Shown piece by piece: positions 1 to 7,498 of a DNA stretch of 22,837 nucleotides. The stretch's first letter is position 1; each line of letters starts with the position of its first letter. A program made the position numbers and the translations under genes. The notes under the pieces were generated by a model that worked only from the letters and a program-made list of their open reading frames with translations, did no database searches and was not told the origin of the DNA. The DNA comes from Bacteroidales bacterium (GTDB taxonomy: Bacteria; Bacteroidota; Bacteroidia; Bacteroidales; UBA932), in assembly GCA_023227835.1 (NCBI GenBank), contig JALOCI010000046.1:1-22837 (forward strand), given 5' to 3'.

Positions 1-704
1 ATGAAAACGGAAATCAGAATCCGGACCAAAAACTGATTCCAATATGTAACATAAACGTACTTCCTGAAATTGTCGGATGTGACTATGCAATACGTAAGGG
101 AGAAAATCCGACTGACGGCAATTTCATCATTGTAAGTCTCGGTTATGGTACCTGCGAAGGTGTAGTGAGTACTCCTAACGGATTGCTCAACAGAACACTT
201 TTCAGCACACATGGAATCAGCTATGCTGTTGATATCTTTACGGAAGAACTTAGCAAGAGTTCCTTCTTGGGTCTCAAGACCGGACACCAGATGGATCAGA
301 TATTTACAAAAGGCGGCATGTATATTGACAGGAAACGGAAGGATTTCACCGAAGAGAAGAAAAAAGCTCTCAGATTATATTTCAATAACGTAATCATACC
401 TGCCTTCACAAAATACATCAATGACGCTGATTTTGAACTATGCTCAAAAATGGTGATTGTTGGCGGTGGTGCTTACAATCAAGAGCTGATTAACCTCTTT
501 AATGATGAGTTTGGTGAAGTGTGCTCGATCTCTGTATTTCCCACACCTGAAAGATGCGCTTCAATAGGTTATGCTATCTATTCAAGACAAAGTGACAATA
601 ACAAGAATAACAATGATTTCGCCTCATCTTATGACGCTGAAGGATGTGTACATGTAGGGATTGACATAGGAAACGCCAACACTTGCGTTTCTGTGTTTGA
701 ATAA
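1..704 (+). CDS. Actin-like ATPase, ParM/StbA-like, partial (5' end missing)
   Basis: The reading frame is open from base 3 to TAA at 702-704, so the start lies outside the window; the GTG at 165 is only an internal codon. What is left looks like the second half of an actin/Hsp70-fold ATPase. A phosphate-2-like stretch (VSLGYGTCEG, from about base 132) is followed by a helical middle and an adenosine-type glycine motif (VIVGGGAYNQ, about bases 450-480). These resemble ParM/StbA plasmid-segregation actins, which form filaments; a chromosomal filament or a shape or segregation role is inference. The first position of the phosphate-2 motif is Ser rather than the usual Asp. The last residues (HVGIDIGNANTCVSVFE, from base 651) look like a phosphate-1 loop, which is normally at the N-terminus of this fold. 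An Asn/Asp/Ser-rich linker precedes it. Another sugar-kinase/Hsp70-fold ATPase is possible. Confidence 0.6.
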   Translation, partial: ENGNQNPDQKLIPICNINVLPEIVGCDYAIRKGENPTDGNFIIVSLGYGTCEGVVSTPNGLLNRTLFSTHGISYAVDIFTEELSKSSFLGLKTGHQMDQIFTKGGMYIDRKRKDFTEEKKKALRLYFNNVIIPAFTKYINDADFELCSKMVIVGGGAYNQELINLFNDEFGEVCSISVFPTPERCASIGYAIYSRQSDNNKNNNDFASSYDAEGCVHVGIDIGNANTCVSVFE

Positions 705-723
705 TAATCTCTCTACTGTTGAA

Positions 724-764
724 ATAATAAGAGCCGGACTTTTAAAAAGTCCGGCTCTTATTAT
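724..764. terminator. Bidirectional hairpin terminator
   Basis: The arms ATAATAAGAGCCGGACT (724-740) and AGTCCGGCTCTTATTAT (748-764) are perfectly complementary over 17 bp around a 7-base A/T loop. The GC-rich core is flanked by A/T tracts on both sides. It lies between two convergent genes: the actin-like gene ending at 704 and the bactofilin gene ending at 793 on the other strand. It probably ends both transcripts. Confidence 0.8.
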
Positions 765-792
765 CTTTATCAGATCAAGAATTTTTTACAGC

Positions 793-1173
793 TTAAGGTT
801 TCTGCTTGGCTAACTCCTCAAAAATATTATCGTCTATCATCTTGCAAGAACCATTAAAGACAGCACCATCTTCAATGAATATCTTCTGACAAGCGACATT
901 CCCTGAAATTGAGCCATTTTTTCTCAAACCGAAGACCTCTCTGACAATTACCTTCCCCTGGAGTGTTCCCCATATATCACAGCTTTTAGCTATAACATCA
1001 CCTACCAACTTCCCTGATTCTCCTATCACAAGTTTACCTGTAGTATTTAGTTTTCCTTCAAAAAATCCATCAATCCTGATATCACAAGTTGAAGTCAACA
1101 CCCCATGAAACTCTGTTCCTCCGGATATTCTGTTAACCTCATTTACTTGAACTACTGATTCTACTTTTGGCAT
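793..1173 (-). CDS. Bactofilin (polymer-forming cytoskeletal protein)
   Basis: A 126-residue bactofilin. The family forms nucleotide-independent filaments from a right-handed beta-helix and commonly scaffolds cell-wall or membrane enzymes. Residues about 17-112 carry the repeating pattern of short strands and glycine turns typical of the domain, for example ISGGTEFHGVLTS, then IRIDGFFEGKL, LVIGESGKLVGDV and ISGNV. The short polar N-terminal tail and the C-terminal tail after the domain are also usual. The length is normal for a single-domain bactofilin. It is the last gene of a run with lpdA (15-base gap) and secA, and it has the hairpin at 724-764 downstream. No peptidoglycan hydrolase is adjacent, although that is a common partner elsewhere. 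Its specific role, such as shape or division, cannot be told from the sequence. Confidence 0.88.
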   Translation of the reverse strand: MPKVESVVQVNEVNRISGGTEFHGVLTSTCDIRIDGFFEGKLNTTGKLVIGESGKLVGDVIAKSCDIWGTLQGKVIVREVFGLRKNGSISGNVACQKIFIEDGAVFNGSCKMIDDNIFEELAKQKP

Positions 1174-1188
1174 ATCTCTTTATTTATT

Positions 1189-2577
1189 TTATAAATGTAT
1201 TACCTCTCCGTGCGCTGAAGCTGCAGCCTCCATAATTGCCTCGCTCATTGTGGGGTGCGGATGAATGGAGTGAATAATATCCTTAGCTGTGACTCCGAGC
1301 TTTCTCGCAACAACTATTCCGGAAATCATCTCAGTAACATTGGCTCCTATAAAGTGCGCACCTAAAACAACATCCGAATCTGCATCTATAACAAGTTTTA
1401 CAAATCCGTCCTTCTCTCCCGCAGCAGATGCTTTACCTGAAGCTGTAAATGGAAACTTTCCGATTTTATAATTGATTCCGGCCTCTTTTGCAGCCTTTTC
1501 CGTATAGCCTGCCGAGGCTATCTCCGGTGAAGTATAGGTGCATCCCGGAAAATTTGTATAGTCCAACGGAGTCGGGTTCATATTTGCAATCTTCTCGACA
1601 CAGCATATCGCCTCTGCAGAAGCTATATGGGCCAGCGCAGGTGTAGCTATCACATCTCCGATGGCATAAATTCCCGGTATGTTTGTAGAGTAATAGCTGT
1701 CGACCTTGATTTTCCCCCTCTCTGTCTCAACCCCGCATCCTTCCAGTCCGAGATTTTCAATATTTGCAACAACCCCCACCGCAGACAACACCTTCTCCGC
1801 CTCAATAAATTCTGTTCCTTTCTTTGTAATAACCTCAACCTTACATCCGTTCTCTGTACTTGTAACGCTGTTAACACGTGCGGAGACCATCACCTTCATT
1901 CCCATCTTTCGGAAAGAGCGGCTCAGTTGCGCTGAAACCTCCTCGTCTTCCAGAGGAACAATATTGTCCAGATACTCTACAAGGGTTACCTCTGTACCGA
2001 GCGAACGATAGAAATAGGCAAACTCACTCCCTATTGCTCCTGAACCAATCACTACCAAACTTGCAGGGATTTTATCCGGAACAAGAGCCTGACGGTAAGA
2101 AATAATACGTTCTCCGTCTATAGGTGCAAACGGGAGGGAATTGGCACGTGAACCTGTAGCAATAATAATATTTTTTGTCTCCAGGAGAGTAATATTACCA
2201 TCCGGCTGTTTTACCTCAACTTTGCCAGGTTCAGATATTCTGCCTGTTCCGTTTACAACAGTAATCTTATTTTTTTTGAAAAGATACTCAATCCCTTTAC
2301 TCATACCGGCGGCAACTCCTCTGCTGCGTGCCACTATCTTTGCTATGTCCGGTTTTATCTCACCATCAATATCGAAGCCATAATCAGCCGAATGTTTTGC
2401 ATAATTGAGAGCCTGGGCGCTTTTTAAAAGAGCCTTGGTAGGGATGCAACCCCAGTTCAAACAAATACCGCCTAACTCAGCTCTCTCCACCACAGCACAA
2501 TTCATTCCCAATTGGGCAGCTCTGATAGCCGCCACATATCCTCCCGGACCAGCTCCTATTACTATAATATCATACAT
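1189..2577 (-). CDS. lpdA: Dihydrolipoyl dehydrogenase (E3)
   Basis: A 462-residue FAD-dependent pyridine nucleotide-disulfide oxidoreductase. It reoxidises dihydrolipoyl groups of 2-oxoacid dehydrogenase complexes or the glycine cleavage system, passing electrons to NAD+. Visible motifs are the N-terminal FAD-binding GAGPGG (residues 8-13), the redox disulfide in CLNWGC (Cys39 and Cys44), a central NAD-binding GSGAIGSEFA, the second FAD motif YAIGDV, and the C-terminal HPTMSE with the His441/Glu446 dyad. All catalytic residues are present and the length is standard. The start ATG at 2577 places the FAD motif at its usual distance. It lies 12 bases after secA and 15 before the bactofilin gene, so it is probably co-transcribed with both. 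No E1 or E2 gene is in view, so which complex it serves is unknown. Other flavin disulfide reductases (mercuric or glutathione reductase) fit less well because the Cys-x4-Cys context and C-terminus are of E3 type. Confidence 0.95.
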   Translation of the reverse strand: MYDIIVIGAGPGGYVAAIRAAQLGMNCAVVERAELGGICLNWGCIPTKALLKSAQALNYAKHSADYGFDIDGEIKPDIAKIVARSRGVAAGMSKGIEYLFKKNKITVVNGTGRISEPGKVEVKQPDGNITLLETKNIIIATGSRANSLPFAPIDGERIISYRQALVPDKIPASLVVIGSGAIGSEFAYFYRSLGTEVTLVEYLDNIVPLEDEEVSAQLSRSFRKMGMKVMVSARVNSVTSTENGCKVEVITKKGTEFIEAEKVLSAVGVVANIENLGLEGCGVETERGKIKVDSYYSTNIPGIYAIGDVIATPALAHIASAEAICCVEKIANMNPTPLDYTNFPGCTYTSPEIASAGYTEKAAKEAGINYKIGKFPFTASGKASAAGEKDGFVKLVIDADSDVVLGAHFIGANVTEMISGIVVARKLGVTAKDIIHSIHPHPTMSEAIMEAAASAHGEVIHL

Positions 2578-2589
2578 AAATCAAGATTA

Positions 2590-5500
2590 TTAACTTGCAC
2601 CATGGCAATTTTTATACTTCTTCCCGCTTCCGCAAGGGCATGGATCATTCCTGCCAACCTTCTTCTCAACATGCACAGGACCTTGAGATTTAGGCTCTCC
2701 GCCCGAAGTTGACAGATCCTCCCTTGATGTCCTCATATTACTCAAATCCGTCTTTTTATGACTCTCCTGTCTAACATTCACAGGAGGCTGCTGTGTATTT
2801 TCCCTGAGAGGTATGTGTGCCTTTAGCAAGAATGAGAGCACATCTTTGCTTACCTTGTCGAGTACACCTTTAAAGAGTTCAAAGCTTTCAAATTTATAAA
2901 TCAATAACGGATCCTTCTGTTCGTATGTGGCATTTTGTACAGACTGTTTAAGATCGTCCATGTCACGCAGATGCTCCTTCCAATGCTCGTCAATCATCAG
3001 AAGTGTTATTGTCTTGTTGAGGGTCCTTATTATTTCAAGACCTTTTGTATCGTATGCCTTTTTTAGATTAACAACCATCTGCATCATCTTATGACCATCA
3101 CTTACAGGTATTGCTATATTCTGATAGATTGCATTCTGTGTTTCGTAAATCTGCTTGATAATAGGCCAGGATTGCTGAACAAGAACATCTCCCCTTCTTT
3201 TGAGAATTTCCTTTATATTTTTCTGATATGCTTCGACAACTTCTGCCGTTGCGGCCTTTTCGTAGAAATCTCTGTCGATACCGGTTTCTACAGAGAGGCT
3301 TCGGATAGAATCAGTTGTAAATTCATCAAAATCGGATGCTCCGTGATGTGATGAGACAAGATTTTCAGCATAATCTGTTATCATGTTCTGGACATCCACA
3401 TCCACCCTTTCTCCGTACAGAGCATTACGACGTCTTGTATATATTACCTCTCTCTGAGAATTCATCACGTCATCATACTCGAGAAGTCTCTTTCTTATAC
3501 CGAAGTTGTTCTCTTCAACTTTTCTCTGGGCACGTTCAATTGATTTAGACAACATACTGTGTTGCAAAACCTCACCCTCTTTCATGCCCATCTTGTCAAC
3601 CATACCGGCTATTCTCTCAGATCCGAAAAGCCTCATAAGGTCATCTTCAAGTGACACGTAGAAGCTAGAGGAACCCGGGTCTCCCTGACGTCCGGCACGA
3701 CCTCTGAGCTGTCTGTCCACACGCCGTGAATCATGTCTCTCGGTACCTATGATAGCAAGACCCCCTGACTCTTTTACCCCAGGCCCGAGTTTAATATCGG
3801 TTCCACGACCAGCCATATTGGTAGCAATTGTCACTGCACCTGGTTGTCCGGCCTCGGCAACAATTTCTGCCTCTTTGGCGTGTTGTTTCGCATTTAGCAC
3901 ATTGTGCTTTATTCCTCTTATCTTAAGCATCCTGCTTAAGAGTTCCGAAACCTCAACGGATGTCGTACCAACAAGAACAGGACGGTTATTCTTTGTCAGA
4001 TTCACAATCTCTTCAATAACAGCATTGAATTTCTCCCTTTTTGTCTTGAAAATAAGATCATCCATATCTTTCCTGACTATCGGCCTGTTAGTCGGAATAA
4101 CAACAACATCCAGTTTATAGATAGACCAGAATTCACCTGCCTCTGTCTCTGCTGTACCTGTCATTCCGGACAGCTTATGATACATTCTGAAATAATTCTG
4201 CAGGGTTATTGTTGCGAAGGTCTGTGTTGCCGCCTCGACCTTAACACTCTCTTTTGCCTCAATCGCCTGGTGAAGCCCCTCCGAATAGCGCCTTCCTTCC
4301 AGAATACGACCTGTCTGTTCGTCAACAATCTTTATTTTATTATCGAGGATAACATACTCGACATCCTTCTCAAACATTGTATATGCCTTGAGCAATTGAT
4401 TAACAGTATGGACACGCTCACTCTTCAGCGCATAATCTGTAAGAAGGGCATCCTTTGCGGCAACTTTTTCCTCCGGTGTTATATCCTGCTTCTCCATCTC
4501 AGAAATCTCTCCTCCTATGTCGGGAAGAATGAAGAATTTAGGATCACTTACACCCTTTGATATAAGCTCATGGCCCACATCTGTAAGATCTACGGATTTC
4601 TGCTTCTCCTCAATGACAAAGTAGAGGGGATCTGTGACTATATGCATCTGTTTACTGTTGTCCTGCATATAGTAATTCTCTGTCTTCAGGAGTAGTTGTT
4701 TTATTCCCGGCTCACTAAGGTATTTAATAAGAGGGTTGTATCTGGGAAGACCTTTGTGTGCTCTTAAAAGCAGCAGTCCTCCCTCCTCTTCGTTCCCTTC
4801 TGATATCTTTTTCTTGGCATCATTAAGAATCTGTGTTACAATTGAGCGTTGAGCTGCGTATAACTTTTCAACTATAGGTTTGAACTCGTTGAATTGCTGA
4901 TCATCGCCCTTAGGAACAGGACCTGATATAATCAACGGAGTCCTTGCATCGTCTATCAATACAGAGTCAACCTCATCGACGATTGCATAATGGTGTTTCC
5001 TTTGAACAAGATCTTCCTGGTTTATTGCCATGTTATCACGCAGATAGTCAAAGCCGAACTCATTATTCGTTCCGAATGTGATATCCGCTCTGTAAGCAGC
5101 CTTTCTGGCATCAGAGTTTGGTTCATGTCTGTCAATACAATCCACTTTCAATCCGTGAAATTGATACAGAGGTCCCATCCATTCAGAGTCACGCTTTGAC
5201 AGATAATCATTTACTGTCACAACATGAACGCCTTTACCCGCAAGAGCGTTAAGGAATACTGGAAGTGTTGCCACCAATGTTTTACCCTCACCGGTAGCCA
5301 TCTCTGAAATTTTCCCCTGATGCAGTGCAACTCCGCCGACCAACTGAACATCATAATGCACCATATCCCAAACAATCATATTTCCTCCGGCCATCCAGCT
5401 GTTATGCCATACTGCAGTCTCCCCGTCTATTGTGACAAAATCACGTTTTGCCGCGAAATCCTTATCATTCTGTGTAGCAGTCACCCTTATCTCACTATTT

Positions 5501-5877
5501 TCCTTAAAGCGCCTTGCCGTTGACTTCATTATTGCAAACGCATCAGGCAGAACTTCTATAAGAACTTCCTCCAGCTTCTCATCTATCTTCTTTGTTAACT
5601 TATCAACCTCAGTAGCCAAAGACTCCTTTTCTGAGATATCAATCGTAAGATCCTCCAGCCTATCTCTGAGAGACTGTTTTTTTGCCTCATCCTCAGCAAT
5701 ATAATCTGCTATCCTTATTTTTATTTTATCACTCTCATCTCTGAGCTGATCATGAGTAAGCTTGTCTATCCTTGCATATGCCTCAAGAGTTTTGTCGACA
5801 TAAGGTTGGATTAGCTTCATATCCCTGTCTGCCTTGGTTCCGAAGAATCTCTTAAGGATACTGTTTATAACTGCCAT
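2590..5877 (-). CDS. secA: Preprotein translocase ATPase SecA
   Basis: The motor that drives unfolded preproteins through SecYEG using ATP. The 1,095-residue protein has Walker A in ATGEGKT (about 194-200), the DEAD-type Walker B DEVD (301-304), the preprotein-binding and second nucleotide-binding regions (TNMAGRGTDI and the RQLRGRAGRQGD motif), helical scaffold and wing domains, and a C-terminal zinc-binding tail with Cys1080, Cys1082, Cys1091 and His1092, the SecB/lipid-binding element. It is about 200 residues longer than E. coli SecA (901). The extra sequence lies mainly at about 60-105 and 335-500, and large insertions of this sort are usual in Bacteroidota SecA. It is first in a run with lpdA and the bactofilin gene. 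A TATCTTTG promoter element (5924-5917) lies 39 bases upstream of the ATG. No frameshift or missing motif is seen. Confidence 0.98.
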   Translation of the reverse strand: MAVINSILKRFFGTKADRDMKLIQPYVDKTLEAYARIDKLTHDQLRDESDKIKIRIADYIAEDEAKKQSLRDRLEDLTIDISEKESLATEVDKLTKKIDEKLEEVLIEVLPDAFAIMKSTARRFKENSEIRVTATQNDKDFAAKRDFVTIDGETAVWHNSWMAGGNMIVWDMVHYDVQLVGGVALHQGKISEMATGEGKTLVATLPVFLNALAGKGVHVVTVNDYLSKRDSEWMGPLYQFHGLKVDCIDRHEPNSDARKAAYRADITFGTNNEFGFDYLRDNMAINQEDLVQRKHHYAIVDEVDSVLIDDARTPLIISGPVPKGDDQQFNEFKPIVEKLYAAQRSIVTQILNDAKKKISEGNEEEGGLLLLRAHKGLPRYNPLIKYLSEPGIKQLLLKTENYYMQDNSKQMHIVTDPLYFVIEEKQKSVDLTDVGHELISKGVSDPKFFILPDIGGEISEMEKQDITPEEKVAAKDALLTDYALKSERVHTVNQLLKAYTMFEKDVEYVILDNKIKIVDEQTGRILEGRRYSEGLHQAIEAKESVKVEAATQTFATITLQNYFRMYHKLSGMTGTAETEAGEFWSIYKLDVVVIPTNRPIVRKDMDDLIFKTKREKFNAVIEEIVNLTKNNRPVLVGTTSVEVSELLSRMLKIRGIKHNVLNAKQHAKEAEIVAEAGQPGAVTIATNMAGRGTDIKLGPGVKESGGLAIIGTERHDSRRVDRQLRGRAGRQGDPGSSSFYVSLEDDLMRLFGSERIAGMVDKMGMKEGEVLQHSMLSKSIERAQRKVEENNFGIRKRLLEYDDVMNSQREVIYTRRRNALYGERVDVDVQNMITDYAENLVSSHHGASDFDEFTTDSIRSLSVETGIDRDFYEKAATAEVVEAYQKNIKEILKRRGDVLVQQSWPIIKQIYETQNAIYQNIAIPVSDGHKMMQMVVNLKKAYDTKGLEIIRTLNKTITLLMIDEHWKEHLRDMDDLKQSVQNATYEQKDPLLIYKFESFELFKGVLDKVSKDVLSFLLKAHIPLRENTQQPPVNVRQESHKKTDLSNMRTSREDLSTSGGEPKSQGPVHVEKKVGRNDPCPCGSGKKYKNCHGAS

Positions 5878-5916
5878 TTTTTATAATTTTTGATAATTAT
5901 TATTCGATGTTAGCTA

Positions 5917-5924
5917 CAAAGATA
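5917..5924 (-). promoter_or_regulatory. Bacteroides-type -7 element for secA
   Basis: TATCTTTG on the minus strand matches the TAnnTTTG consensus of the major Bacteroidota sigma factor. It leaves an untranslated leader of roughly 30 bases before the secA ATG. The -33 element is weak: TTTA is found at 21-base spacing. Confidence 0.6.
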
Positions 5925-5945
5925 AGAAAATAGATATAAAAGCTC

Positions 5946-5953
5946 TAAATTTG
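5946..5953 (+). promoter_or_regulatory. Candidate -7 element for the mnmC-like gene
   Basis: TAAATTTG fits TAnnTTTG and ends only 7 bases before the ATG at 5961, so the transcript would be leaderless or nearly so. No TTTG-like -33 element is evident. It lies back to back with the secA -7 element within an 83-base divergent gap. The match may be chance in A/T-rich DNA. Confidence 0.35.
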
Positions 5954-5960
5954 CTTTATA

Positions 5961-6677
5961 ATGAATGATTCCAGAGAGATAATAATTAGTGCAGACGGCT
6001 CTTCCACATTAAAATTAAATGAGTTCGACGAGTGTTTCCACTCAATCAACGGAGCTTTGTCCGAAAGTTTGCATATATATTTACACTCGGGACTTGAATT
6101 CTACATAACATCAGGAAAAGAGCTTACTATTTTTGAGATGGGCTTTGGGACCGGGCTGAATGCGTTCCTTACATTTCTCTATGCTAAATTTCATCCTTAC
6201 GTAAAAATCACATATATTACTATAGAGAAATTTCCTCTCAGAGAGTTTGAATACAAAGAATTGAATTATCCGGAACGCATTGCCTCTCTTCCTGAATATG
6301 CCTGTATGGAGAATTATGACAAAGAGTGTATGGAAAACCATTTCCTTGCCCTTCACAAAGCCTCTTGGGGATCCGTACAAAATCTACTTCCCAACTTTTC
6401 TCTGGAAAAGGTTCAGGGAGATCTTCTTGATTTTGAATTAGCCCCCAATAAAATTGATATTATCTATTATGATGCCTTCTCTCCGAATATACAACCCGAA
6501 CTATGGGACACTCGTCTTTTCGGAAAGTTATTTCACTGGATGATTCCTGGTGGCATACTTGTAACATATTCATCAAAAGGAATTGTTAAACAAGCATTGA
6601 GAGATTCTGGATTCATGGTAAAAAGACTACCCGGACCTGCCGGCAAAAAGCATATTGTCCGGGCAATTCGCCCCTGA
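5961..6677 (+). CDS. mnmC: MnmC-type methyltransferase (tRNA 5-aminomethyl-2-thiouridine methylation)
   Basis: A 238-residue SAM-dependent methyltransferase of the DUF752/MnmC2 type. It methylates 5-aminomethyl(-2-thio)uridine to the 5-methylaminomethyl form at the wobble position of certain tRNAs. Motifs seen are the N-terminal ADGSSTL and FDECFHSINGAL elements (residues about 11-33), the SAM loop FEMGFGTGLNAF (59-69), and DIIYYDAFSPNIQPELW (about 165-181), followed by a C-terminal strand region ending HIVRAIRP. Only the methyltransferase domain is present; the FAD oxidase half of E. coli bifunctional MnmC is absent, as in stand-alone MnmD proteins. The start is supported because the family's N-terminal motif begins about 10 residues in. 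It is divergent from secA and convergent with the cyclotransferase gene, so it is probably monocistronic. Confidence 0.88.
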   Translation: MNDSREIIISADGSSTLKLNEFDECFHSINGALSESLHIYLHSGLEFYITSGKELTIFEMGFGTGLNAFLTFLYAKFHPYVKITYITIEKFPLREFEYKELNYPERIASLPEYACMENYDKECMENHFLALHKASWGSVQNLLPNFSLEKVQGDLLDFELAPNKIDIIYYDAFSPNIQPELWDTRLFGKLFHWMIPGGILVTYSSKGIVKQALRDSGFMVKRLPGPAGKKHIVRAIRP

Positions 6678-6697
6678 GAGTTTATTAAAAGCGGATT

Positions 6698-7498
6698 TTA
6701 CTTAGTCAGAGATATCCTGAATAATTTCGGCCAATATTTACCGGTTAAATAAACCTGATCATTCTGCGGATTATAAGCGATACCGTTAAGGACATCGGTT
6801 TTTTGAGTCCTCATGCTCCCCGGCAGAAGATTCTTACAGTCAACAATTGCTCGGACTACTCCGTTCTTCGGATTTATGATTACGATATAATCTTCCTGAT
6901 ATACATTCGCCCATATCTCACCCTTAATATATTCAAGCTCATTGAGCTGGCCGAGCTTCTTGCCGTTAAGTTTAACGGTAATTCTTCCCTTTTCCACGAA
7001 AGTCAGAGGATCCATAAAATAGAGATTAGAAGATCCGTCACTCATAATCAATTGCTTACCATCAGTAGTAAGTCCCCAACCTTCAGCAAAGGGGTTGAAG
7101 AATTGTTTGACAGGTTTAAGTGTGTTTATATCATAAACAAATACCACTCTTTCCATCCAAGTGAGTATATAGAGATAATTTCCAAGAACAACCGAGCCTT
7201 CTGCGAAATAGTTGTCGGGAAACCGAAAACTCTGTAGAGCTGTACCTTTTTTGATATCCACCTTTCTGAATGATGACTGACGGTATTGTCCGGCACTCTC
7301 ATATAGCTGACCATTATGAAAAAAAAGACCTTGAGTATAAGAATTCACATCGTGAGGGAATGATTCAACCACCCTGCAGACATACCTCTGAGCCCTGACT
7401 GACTGTGCAAATATAAATTCCTGACAACCGGCATTGATGATAAGAACAATTGTCAGGACTTTAATAAAAAATAGAGTATCGATTTTTCTTACAGTCAC
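6698..7498 (-). CDS. Glutaminyl-peptide cyclotransferase, plant type (glutamine cyclotransferase)
   Basis: A 266-residue exported beta-propeller enzyme of the plant/bacterial glutamine cyclotransferase family, which turns N-terminal glutamine into pyroglutamate. Residues about 8-32 form a hydrophobic signal ending near FAQS. A lipobox is not convincing, although INAGC is nearby. Family hallmarks are FPHDVNSYTQGL (about 45-56), LYESAGQYRQSS, EGWGLTTDGKQLIMSDGS, LNELEY with IWANV, and LNGIAYNP near the C-terminus. The start is GTG at 7498-7496 and shares GTGA with the TGA of pyrG, so translational coupling is likely. The signal peptide begins about 10 residues after this start, which supports it. 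It ends 21 bases from the convergent mnmC-like gene. The biological substrates, probably exported proteins with N-terminal Gln, are inference. Confidence 0.88.
   Translation of the reverse strand: MTVRKIDTLFFIKVLTIVLIINAGCQEFIFAQSVRAQRYVCRVVESFPHDVNSYTQGLFFHNGQLYESAGQYRQSSFRKVDIKKGTALQSFRFPDNYFAEGSVVLGNYLYILTWMERVVFVYDINTLKPVKQFFNPFAEGWGLTTDGKQLIMSDGSSNLYFMDPLTFVEKGRITVKLNGKKLGQLNELEYIKGEIWANVYQEDYIVIINPKNGVVRAIVDCKNLLPGSMRTQKTDVLNGIAYNPQNDQVYLTGKYWPKLFRISLTK

Noticed and set aside
165..704. A complete small gene starting at GTG 165
   Set aside because: The frame is open to the left edge (from base 3) with coding character, so GTG 165 is an internal codon of a gene cut by the window.
4177..4560. 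Plus-strand ORF of about 127 codons inside secA
   Set aside because: It lies antisense to strongly conserved secA coding sequence and encodes no recognisable motif; the same holds for the other long antisense frames in secA, pyrG, hisS and lpdA.
6661..6673. GGGC-AATTC-GCCC hairpin as a terminator at the end of the mnmC-like gene
   Set aside because: Only 4 bp of stem and no T-run follow (TGAGAGTTTATT), so it is not convincing.
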